DNA of 64,000 nt from NCBI GenBank assembly GCA_030998225.1, contig JAPYXD010000701.1, positions 10,400,501-10,464,500 of the forward strand, given 5' to 3'. The first letter of the stretch is position 1, and each line of letters starts with the position of its first letter. The position numbers and the translations under genes are program-made. The notes under the pieces are model-generated. The model was not told the origin of the DNA. It saw only the letters and a program-made list of their open reading frames with translations, and ran no database searches. This DNA comes from Diplolepis rosae. Lineage: Eukaryota > Arthropoda > Insecta > Hymenoptera > Diplolepididae. This document shows, piece by piece, positions 55,452 to 64,000 of the stretch.

Positions 55452-56050
55452 CACTGTTAGGAATTTCTGCATTAAACTTCCATTACATGAAATGGAAGTT
55501 TTTTCCAGTAACGTGTATTAAATTTAAAATTACACGCAGAAAAAAGATCAGTAAAATTTACAGGAAGTTCGGTACTTATTTGGACAACTTGTCTTTGTAG
55601 TAAATTTTACAAGAAGTTGAGTTCAATCAACAGATTTTCTGTACAATTCACTTAGCGCACAGTACAATCAACTTAACTCGGATTTTTTCGTATGTAGTAG
55701 ATTTTACTGGACGCTGAGTGAAACGTACAGAAAATCTGTTGATTGAACTCAACTTCTTGTAAAATTTACTAAAAAGTCATATTGTCCAAATAAGTACCGA
55801 ACTTCCTGTAAATTTTACTGATCTTTTCTCTGCGTGTACTTTCATCTCAAAAAATACAAACTTTCATTTGAATTTTAATACACATGTGTATATATTTTAA
55901 TAATGCTTATTAGTTTTAATATATTTTCATTAAAAATTTATTGAATTGAATATAAATTTATATTAATTTTTCATAATATACGAAAATATCAATGTTAATT
56001 TACCATTTGTACATTAAAGTCTATTAAAATTAATAATACTTTTAACAGTG
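55452..56050. mobile_element. CAC-class element, TA duplication, hosting a family B MITE
   Basis: TA|CACTGTTAGGAATTTCTGC ... AATACTTTTAACAGTG|TA. Shares the CACTGTTAG start with the 28581 element. Interrupted at 55533. Confidence 0.7.
55533..55836. mobile_element. CAC-class family B MITE, intact palindrome, TA duplication
   Basis: TA|CACGCAGAAAAAAGATCAGT ... ACTGATCTTTTCTCTGCGTG|TA. Nearly perfect mirror arms (AACTTCCTGTAAATTTTAC, AAAATCTGTTGATTGAAC). 304 bp; looks the youngest of the family in the window. Confidence 0.85.
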
Positions 56051-56052
56051 TA

Positions 56053-57060
56053 TGTTTTAAACATCCGCTTTTTTATGCAAATGTGGGAATAATTATTTAA
56101 ATGTAAATTACTGAAAAAATTTGAACTGTTCATAAACATTCGAAGCATTTACTAATATTAAATTGTAAATATACCAGTTTCGCAAGATTTCCGTACGAAA
56201 TAGATGCGTGACATAACCTCACTTATAAATGACTCAAAACGACGAACAAAATATAAAGTTATGTCATGCGTTCTATTTAATTTACTTTAAGACGTTAGAA
56301 TTTCTAACGAAACTAGTAACTTTATACTTTAATATGATCTTTTTTAATTATCACAAAATTTAACTTTATTTGCTTATTATTTTTAAAAAAATATTTTAAA
56401 TTTTACATTTTAATGATTGCCTATAGCTCCTAGAAAAACAGGTCGAGGGGAAAAGTATCTAATTATACACCGAATACTTGTAGTATTAATATTAATGATA
56501 TCGTTTAAAAGAAGATTGTAAAAATTTTCTTTTTTTATGATTTTAGAAATTAAAACATTTATTTTTAATAATTTGATGTGGTCAAGTTATAGAAAATCTT
56601 CTTTGTAAGAATTTAAAATCACGTCAATTTGAAGAAATTAGAATTTGTCACATATTTTTGTTGAGTCAACAAAATTTTGGTTGACTTAGCCAAAGAAAGG
56701 CTTATTTAACAAAATGGTTTAGTAGGATCGAATAATTTTTTTCTTCACTTTTCTCCAATTTATTATACGAAAATTCCGTGTCAAATAAAAATATGAAGTA
56801 CCCTACACCAAGACTCAATATAATTCTCTTTGTTTTAGTGAAATGTTAATTAAAAGAATAGAATTCAGAATAGATTTATGTTAAATCAATATATTCAAAA
56901 ATTAGTCCGAAATATCTCAACTGCATTGTATATAAAATCCAAATAAATCTAACAAAGATCAAAATTAATAGTTAAATTACGCACTTCAATTTTCAGTTGA
57001 AAATTTTAAACTCCAAAAATATACAAATTGCTTTCTAATCTTGAGCAGAACAAAAATCTT
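56053..57060. other. AT-rich DNA with a small palindrome at 56203-56287
   Basis: ACGAAATAGATGCGTGACATAAC is mirrored by GTTATGTCATGCGTTCTATTT. No gene. Confidence 0.5.
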
Positions 57061-57074
57061 ATTAGAATTAACAA

Positions 57075-57215
57075 GATCTTACTGGAAGATACGTGAAACG
57101 TAGAGAAGAAGTGTTGATTGAACTCAACTTCTTTCAAAATTCTCTAAAAAAGTCAAGTTGTAAAAATAAGTAGAGAACTTCCTGGAAATTTTACGTATTT
57201 TTTTTCTGCGTGTGA
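57075..57215. repeat. CAC-class family B MITE, right half
   Basis: GATTGAACTCAACTTCTT ... AACTTCCTGGAAATTTTACG ... TTTTTTCTGCGTG matches the right arm of 55533-55836. Confidence 0.7.
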
Positions 57216-57289
57216 TCTAATCTGAATTCCTGGATTTTCTAGTTAGTAGGCACGGTGATAAAAATAATGGAGGGTTAGAGTTTAAAAAA

Positions 57290-57548
57290 AATCTACCGTG
57301 GGATTTTTTACGTAAGTTGATTAAGAAATTGGCCGTCTTGAATGAACCGTACGTTCTTAATGCAAGGGCGGCCTGGTTTCAATGCGCTCGATGATTACGC
57401 TGCAACGATGCAATGCGCTTGAGTGCACCAGTGCACTAAATTGATAAATTTGCAAGTCCCGACATCCTCGCACACTCGTTCACAGCAGCAACGTGCCATC
57501 ATTATTGCTCGCTCGATACAATATCAAAGTTGCGTCATTCAATAACAT
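57290..57548. other. Less AT-rich unique block
   Basis: Contains GCGGCCTGGTTTCAATGCGC, ATTACGCTGCAACGATGCAATGCGC and TGCTCGCTCGATAC. No open frame supported; candidate regulatory DNA only. Confidence 0.25.
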
Positions 57549-58912
57549 CACGGAGAGAAAAAATCTGTTACATTAACTGATTGTGAGTCCACACGCAGAA
57601 AAACGATTCTTTAAATTTACAGGAAGTTCGGTATTTATCTTGACAATATGACATTCTTAGTCATGACTGTACCTATTGATGTTAAAATAGGTGAACTTTT
57701 TTTCAAAAATAGGTGACATCAATTTTTCTATAAAATGAACAAATATGCAATTCAGGAGACACTAAAAAAATGTCATTAAAATTGAAGAATTTACATTTAA
57801 TTTAATTTAATGAATTTTCCACAAAACATTATAGTTTTCCAAAAAATTGATGAATTAAAAAAAAATGAATTTCTAACATAATCAATTAATTTTCAACAAA
57901 AATCATGAATGTCCAAAAAAATTATCGGAATTCTATCATAGTGAGTGGATTTAGAAAATAATTGACGAATTTTTTTTTAAATTAATTAATTTTCCATGAA
58001 ATTTTATAATTTTACAAAAAATTAATGAATTTTCAAGACAAGTATGGAATCTTCATCAAAATTAATAAGTTTTTAATATATTTAATTGCATGATTTATCA
58101 ATTTTATTGAGATTTCATTAAAGTTGATAAGTTTTTTCTCTGTAAAAATTCTGTTATGTAAGTATTTTGTTTTTTTCAGTAACTTAATAAAACTCTGTTA
58201 TTATTATTTTCATCGTTATTATTTGTTAAAAACTCATTAATTTTTTTGCAAATTAGAAAATTTCGTTGAAAATTCATTGAATTTGTTGAAAGTTAATTTT
58301 AAACAAAATTAATTAAAACGGAAAAAGTGACAAAAGTCAATTTTTCTTTTAAAATCATGACTATACTAACTTTTATTTTACAAAGTGACCTCACAGACCT
58401 ATTGAAACAAGGGGAAAACAAAGAAACATGGATTCATATAAATTAAATTAAAATTTTGTATAATTTTTTTTCTCAATTGAAAAAAGGTGAAAAATTATGA
58501 AAATAGGTGAAATAGACGACAAAATGCAAAATGGATGAAAAGAGGTTAATAGGTCCAGATAAGTAAAGAACTTCCTGTAAATTTTAAGAATCTCTTTTCT
58601 GTGTGCATGAGTTAAAATAACAACAGCATAAGATTTTTTTAAATATAAAGAATATTTCAGTACAATTCACCGTTTTTTTGTAAACATAACAGATTTTTCG
58701 ATAAACATTACACAAATGCTAATTCAATTTTCGGAATAAGGAGTTTTCTTTAAATTGTTAATTCAACAGGAAGTTCTGTAATATTTATCAACAAATCTAT
58801 TATGTTAACAAACAAACAGTGAATTGTACAGAAATATCTTTAAAATTTATAGAAATTTTATGGAGTTACTATTTGAACTTATAGACTCAGTAAAGGTGGC
58901 GGATTTTTTTTT
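57549..58912. mobile_element. CAC-class family A element, split by a family B element
   Basis: Left CACGGAGAGAAAAAATCTGTTAC to 57589; the right arm resumes at 58608 (TGAGTTAAAATAACAAC...) and ends in degenerate CAGTAAAGGTGGCGGATTTT near 58912. Confidence 0.65.
57592..58605. mobile_element. CAC-class family B element (expanded) with CA duplication
   Basis: CA|CACGCAGAAAAACGATTC ... AGAATCTCTTTTCTGTGTG|CA. The empty site GAGTCCATGAGTT matches family A text GAGTCCATAAGTT at 39.93 kb. The interior (57660-58555) is unrelated AATTAATGAATTTTC-rich DNA that replaces or interrupts the usual family B centre. Confidence 0.75.
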
Positions 58913-59479
58913 TGACTGATGTTATCAATACAAAAAAATCGCGTCTATCTAATTTGAAGAAAAACTGCAGTACTAAATTGAGAAAAAAGTTTGCTGATCG
59001 CAACAAAATTGTATTGTTGAGCAGTTTTTATTATGACAGCAAAATTTTTTTTGTTGATACTAAATAATCTTTTTTGGTCTTCTTTTGTTGTCCTAAACAA
59101 AGTTTTATTGAGCCATTAAAACTTTTTGGTTAACCAAACGAAATGCACAGATCGAACACATTTTCCAAAATTACCAATATGTATTTGTAAAAAGTATATT
59201 TGACCGTAAAAATTATTCTTTTTTAAAAATATATTCCAATTATTTGAACCAGATCAATTTTTACATTTTCATCACATATAAGAAGGTATTATATTTGTGT
59301 AAAATTTGACATCTACTTTTTGAAATATGTAGATTTCCACATTTCTTGACTCCCTAAATTCAAAAAAATGGTTTTTTAAATCTTGTCTGTTTGTTATTGT
59401 CATCGACCATAGACGCGATAAATTTTGAAAGAATGGGCAGATTATAATGGACTTTGGTACTTATCAAAAAATTAAAAAT

Positions 59480-60612
59480 TTTAATATTGGTAGAGCTTGC
59501 ATATCTCTACAAATTATCCTCATACCATTTTTTAATTTGACCATAATTTAAAAAGTTACAGTATTTTAAAAATTGAAACAAATTGTCAATTAAATTCCAT
59601 TTTCTAGTGTAACTATTCAAGATACGAAACAACATTAAAATGCAAAATTTTTTACTTTAAAGATATATACAAATTTTAAATCATACATTTTATGATAAAA
59701 TGTATATTTTTCGTTTCATTTTTAAAATATATTATTGAAAAATCAATTTAAATGTAAAAAAAACTCTATAAAATGGAATTTGAGAAATTTCAGAGCTTAT
59801 GTGATTTTTTAAATATCAACACTTTTTACGAGTTTAGTTTCTTGTCATGTAAGTCAGCAACAATTATTTTCTATGTTTATCTAAATATGAAATTTTCTCT
59901 CATAATAAAAAATATCATTATATTTGAAAAAAAACGTTTTGATTATAAACTAAATTTTGTTTTAAGTTAAAAATACCAAGTTTTGTTTTGAAAAAATCGA
60001 TTCCTTAATGACACTTCTTCGGTTTCTTCAGGTATTGATCTTCTTTTGACCGAGTAGCATAGTTTTTTATATCGAATAGTGAAAATTTCAATCGAAGAAA
60101 ATAGAAAGAATCTGACCCTATGCCAAAATAATGAGAAATGAAAAAAATTCTAAAGAAATACAATTTAAAACACACCCAAAATGTAGTTCATAATCAAATT
60201 GTTTTTTCAAATGCAATGATATTGTTTATTATAAGAGAAAATTTCGTATTCAGATAAATACAGAAAATAATTATTGATGATTTCCATAACAAAAAACTTA
60301 CCTCGTAAAAAGTGTTGAATTTTTAAAAATCACATGAGCTCTGAAATTTAGGAAAATTCAAATATGTACATATTTTCATGATAGGATTTTCTCAAATTAT
60401 ATATATATATATATATATATCTTTGAAGTAAAAAAATTTTGCATTTTAATATTTTTTCGTATCTTAAATAGTTTTACAGGAAAATGAAATTTGGCGATTT
60501 TTAAAATTTTGAAAATACTGTAACTTTTTAAATTAAAGTCATATTAAAAAATGTCATCAGGATAATTCGCAGAGATATTCAAGCTTTATTAGAAACCAAT
60601 ATTAAAACACAT
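59480..60612. mobile_element. Large foldback element, arms of about 340 bp
   Basis: Left AATATTGGTAGAGCTTGCATATCTC, AAAAGTTACAGTATTTT, AAGATACGAAACAACATTAAAATGC and TTTCAGAGCTTATGTGATTTTT are mirrored at the right in exact reverse order. The spacer (about 59850-60290) repeats GAATCTGACCCTATGCC text also found at 11335-11360. The 65-residue frame at 59773-59970 and the TA run at 60398-60420 lie inside. Confidence 0.7.
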
Positions 60613-60614
60613 CT

Positions 60615-61130
60615 AGGGAAGTCATTAAGTAACACTAATAATAAAGACTGACTCTATTCTTTTCAAACATACTGGGTTATAAGCGTGTCGCAATATTTTT
60701 TCTGTTTTTATAGAAGTTTAAAAACTGGTTTTCAAGAGCGACGATGATTTAGGTTCGCAAAAAGTACGTAGGTACTCAAGTACTCTCTTGATGAAATCAC
60801 TGCCGAGTTGTGACGTCACTCACAATTTGCACCAATCTTGCATGACAATGAGGTTGTTCTTCGGTTATAGCACAAGGTTTTTTCCTCTTTTCTATATCGT
60901 AAAAACTAGGACAGAGAATACTTGACGCAGTGGTCACGTAAATACTTTGAAAAAAATTTGTTTATTCAACACGACTGATTCATTTTCTGACCAAAAAATA
61001 TATGTAATCTGATAACTTTAATTTCCTTGGAAAACTAAATAATGAAACAAGAAAGTCATGTTTTATGAGTGAATATTTGAATTGCAAAAGTTCGGCTTAT
61101 AAGAAATTATTCTTTTGATCTCGTCTAAAA
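60615..61130. other. No supported gene
   Basis: Includes CGAGTTGTGACGTCACTCAC near 60803; otherwise AT-rich. Confidence 0.4.
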
Positions 61131-61135
61131 TTTGC

Positions 61136-61305
61136 CAGGCCTGGCGCTAGTCCCGCAATGAAACGCCGGGCCAGGTTTAAACAAGGTCTGGGATGGATGA
61201 CAAGCCTGAGCGTAAGACCAGGCCTGGGCTTGGCTCGGAACAACTTGCCATGCCATAGTTCGCCAGGCCTAGGCCCAGTCTGGGTTGTGCCGAAATTTCT
61301 GTACG
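61136..61305. repeat. GC-rich CCAGGCCTGG-type repeat
   Basis: Iterated GCCAGGCCTGG, CCAGGCCTGGGCTTGG and CCAGGCCTAGGCCCAG modules, similar in style to the 50.7-kb minisatellite. Confidence 0.6.
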
Positions 61306-61644
61306 GGATTATTAAAATCTAATTAATCATAAGAACTTTTCAAGAAAAGAGATAATCTGTAAAAAGAAAAGTAGGAAAAAAAGGATTGGAGAAATAAAAT
61401 ACTGAGATGTTAAAAAAAATTCCGTGTCTTAACACTCCATCGACACGTGCTACTATACTATAATGCATATAGCTCCATAAATAAGAAGAGTTTACTTCCG
61501 GACCAAGTAACGTTAGATCGTTTGGAGTCTTCCGGCTTATGCCTCCGTGACTTCCTGTTGTCTTGACGGTTCATTAGAAAAAACAATTAATCAAATCGAC
61601 ACTAAGAGAAAATTGTAAGTTACAATAAACAATGAAATTTGATG

Positions 61645-61890
61645 CAAAGCGGTTCAAAATCATTCTAAAACTTCTATCCGAATGAATCCGAACCAATTTC
61701 TCAATGCAAATTAAAACGAATTAATCCAAGTACGGGTTAATTTGAATCGAATTTTCAACCCGAATAAATCCGAGATCGGAATGATTAGAATTGAAAATTC
61801 GATTTAAATCAACCTGAGTTGGGATTCATTCGAATCTAATCGGATTAAGCTTTTTAACCGGTTTGCATCGAATAAGATTTAACAATTTTT
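61645..61890. repeat. Dispersed TCCGAAT-rich repeat, copy 5
   Basis: ATCCGAATGAATCCGAACC and related modules, plus GGTTTGCATCGAATAAGATTTAACA shared almost word for word with 18.78 kb. Confidence 0.5.
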
Positions 61891-61899
61891 TAGATTCTC

Positions 61900-62430
61900 A
61901 TCATATGAGAAGGTATTGGTTTTATGTAAATAATGACTTTTCAAATTTTCATAAAATCTGTCGCCGTCGTCGTTGCTATTGTTTATAAGCACGATAATTT
62001 TCGAAGGAATTATCGAATTGGATTGAAATTTGGCATACTTCTTGAGGGGACAAAGAGAAAGGACAAGCTCATTAGCCAGTTATTTTTGACCAATAGTTCT
62101 GGTTTTATCCATAAAAAACTTTTCAGTAAAAATAAAAAATTCAATTTTTCCGCGAAATAAAACGAGATACGGAAAAAATTTGTGAAACAAAATTATTTAT
62201 TTCAAAAAGATCTATAACTTTGTTGTTTACAATTTTTTTATAGTAGTTATATCTTTTGTTTATTGATGAAAAATTTTATTGAAAATAAAAACTTTTGGTT
62301 TCCAAAAAAACTATACGAGATACAAAAAGAATGTTGAGGACAAAATTGTTCATCTCACGAAAATATAAAAATAAACCTGCGACCATTTTTTGACCGGAAA
62401 TGTAGTTTTCGTTTTAAAGTAGTTCGTTCA
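61900..62430. repeat. Repeat DNA with ACGAGATACGGAAAAAATTTG units
   Basis: Related units at about 62160, 62310 and 63262. The plus frame 61933-62160 lies at the repeat edge and is not supported as a gene. Confidence 0.4.
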
Positions 62431-63215
62431 CGAAAATTGGACCTCAGGCAAAAATAGATCATTTTGCTTTCAAGAATAGCAATATTATTATTGAAGGGCT
62501 ATTTTGGAAGAGAAAAGATTATTTTTCATTAAAAAAATTTGAAGCTCAAAAAAATAATGTTATTAATAAATTTTATTTTTGCCCAAACTTATTTTCTTAT
62601 CGCTTCAAGCCAAATTTTTAAAAATGATGCGATTCTAATAAATCACGGTTCATTTTTTTAGCAAAAAAGATTCTCTACAACTCGACCGTTTCCAATTTTT
62701 GAAAATGAATTCCTTAATGGCTGAAATTATATAAAAACAATTTTTCAAAACAAAAATTTGTATAAACAAATTGCTGTATTTGATAATAATTAATTCAATT
62801 TAAAAAATAAGAAACGGTCATGTTGTAGATAATCTTTTTCCTAAAAAAATAAACCGTGATTTATTATAATCGCATAATTTTTAAAAATTTGGCTCGAAGC
62901 GATAAGAAAATAAGTTTGGGCAAAAATAAAATTTATTAATAAAATTATTTTTCAAATTAATTAGTTGAGTTTGAAATTTCTGCCACTGCCTACAAAGACC
63001 TGGGCTCGAATCCCAGCGCAGTCGAAAGCGTCTTTTTTTCCATAAAAAGATTTTCAAATTCTTTAAAATTATTTTTTTGTGCTTCAAATTTTTTTAATGA
63101 AAAATAATCTTTTCTCTTTCAAATTAGCCCTTCAATAATAATATTGCTATTCTTGAAAGCAAAATTATCTATTTTTGCCTGAGGTCTAATTTTTGTGAAC
63201 TAACCACCTTAATCG
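62430..63215. mobile_element. Foldback element containing the tRNA-like relic
   Basis: GTTCACGAAAATTGGACCTCAGGC, TTTTGCTTTCAAGAATAGC, GAAGGGCTA and GAAAAGATTATTTTTCATT are mirrored at 63055-63205. The centre holds AATTAGTTGAGTTTGAAATTTCTGCC and the SINE-like CTGGGCTCGAATCCCAG block at 62998-63022. Confidence 0.65.
62998..63025 (+). repeat. tRNA-like B-box relic, second copy
   Basis: CTGGGCTCGAATCCCAGCGCAGTC, nearly identical to 1940-1962, with the same downstream tail. Confidence 0.6.
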
Positions 63216-63331
63216 TAAAAAACTTTGAAAAATGGAAAAATCTCAATTTGCACCAAATCTATGCGCGATACGAAAAAAATTTGTTCCCTTCAAAAAGATA
63301 TACAACTTTAGTGTTCACCATTTTTTCATAG

Positions 63332-63512
63332 AAGCGCGACGATCAACTTGTGCGCCCTAGAAGCCCTCAAACTTGCGAGCGATGAGAATGTACCATACAA
63401 GCAGGCAGATTTTTCAAGTATTTTTACAAGTACTTATAATCGAATCGCTACCATGAATTTTGATCATTCGCTCGAAATTATCCGAATAGAATTTGCATGT
63501 AAATATATGTAA
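63332..63512 (+). CDS. Candidate exon or ORF relic
   Basis: After an acceptor-like CACCATTTTTTCATAG, a frame of about 59 codons runs from 63333 to TAA at 63510-63512. It reads SATINLCALEALKLASDENV, PYKQADFSSIFTSTYNR and MNFDHSLEIIRIEFACK. The first 25 residues look coding-like (amphipathic helix, mixed third positions). No initiating Met at the start and no matching upstream exon was found, so it may be a terminal exon or a transposase relic. No domain recognised. Confidence 0.2.
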
Positions 63513-63514
63513 AT

Positions 63515-64000
63515 ATGTACATATAACTTGAGGATGCTGCTGAAAACAGGACTAAAGACATGCATCTTATTCCATGAATGGCAGGACGTTCAAACGTCAA
63601 TCAGTCATTTCATCCAGGCAAGTATCTATCCATCTTGATATATTATACACTATATAGAGGATAGTTATGTTTGTGTGGGATAGAGACAGATTTAAGTGGC
63701 AACGTTATGCTTATTTTTTATTGTACTTATGTATATATACTCTACCTGTTGGAGAGTTTATTTTTAACGTTTCTGATCTCTTGTCAAATTATTATTCACC
63801 CTTTAGGAAACGGGTTTTTATATTCGCTCTTCAGAAATGAATAATTTCAAGGTCTCATCTCAATTTCGGCGATTCATATAACAATACGTAATTATGTATA
63901 AAATTTCACAATATAGACACTTATAAAATTACAGAATACTTTCTAACATGTTTTTGTAAAACCTATTTCACCTCAAGAATGATCATAACCATAAGTGTTA
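63515..64000. other. No supported gene at the window end
   Basis: A GC-type donor (CATCCAG|GCAAGT) near 63617 is noted but unsupported. Remainder is AT-rich. Confidence 0.4.

Noticed and set aside
61933..62160. 75-residue plus ORF with a possible signal peptide
   Set aside because: Starts at the edge of a dispersed repeat; flanking repeat text recurs at 62.3 and 63.26 kb.
1..64000. CRISPR arrays, bacterial operons or viral replication genes
   Set aside because: No regularly spaced direct repeats with unique spacers, no operon-like coding density and no viral polymerase, capsid or envelope frame. All evidence is eukaryotic.

Overview
The window is AT-rich nuclear DNA from an insect, and I lean towards a hymenopteran. 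This rests on interrupted genes with GT-AG introns, Ty3/Gypsy and mariner relics, long microsatellites and dozens of palindromic (foldback) DNA-transposon derivatives. There are no prokaryotic operons, ribosome-binding sites or CRISPR arrays. The hymenopteran assignment is an inference from repeat style, not from a marker gene.

One host protein-coding gene is supported on the minus strand. Its 3' coding exons lie at 51815-51877, 44656-45058 (or 45077), 26724-26864 and 26581-26629. All junctions agree in reading phase and the last exon ends in a stop. A weaker upstream exon candidate lies at 52962-53076. The protein was not recognised; its C-terminal part carries an RVSF motif of the PP1-docking (RVxF) type created across an exon junction. 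Its introns (about 6.7 and 17.8 kb) are packed with nested transposons. Two promoter-like islands (19.08-19.11 kb and 20.05-20.55 kb) suggest another gene start nearby.

Layout: 1-3 kb, repeat relics including a tRNA-like SINE fragment. 2.9-6.0 kb, a tandem repeat split by a 2.2-kb foldback element that itself contains a TTAA-flanked element with the C-terminal end of a Kolobok-type transposase and a further CAC-ended element. 6-15 kb, pogo/Tc1-like and foldback MITEs. 16-18.1 kb, a chain of four back-to-back palindromes. 21-26 kb, TTAA-flanked and other foldbacks. 28.5-32 kb, two TTAA foldbacks, one carrying a CAC-ended element with a spliced, frameshifted mini-gene. 32-33.2 kb, a mariner with very long inverted repeats, split by a MITE. 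33.5-38.6 kb, a degenerate Ty3/Gypsy element (LTRs, tRNA-Trp-type primer site, integrase C-terminus, polypurine tract) invaded by a mariner, a TTAA element and an element with an 8-bp target duplication. 42.6-44 kb, a mariner transposase fossil split by a 1-kb element. 45-64 kb, more palindromic MITEs, an 80-bp minisatellite and dispersed low-complexity repeats.

The main signal is the transposon ecology. Very many palindromic elements fall into a few end-classes: (i) CAC..AGAAA ends with 2-bp target duplications of varied sequence, (ii) TTAA-flanked elements beginning with a purine, mostly GG, and (iii) TA-flanked elements. Nested insertions let several empty sites be read directly against sister repeats. 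All boundaries were read by eye.
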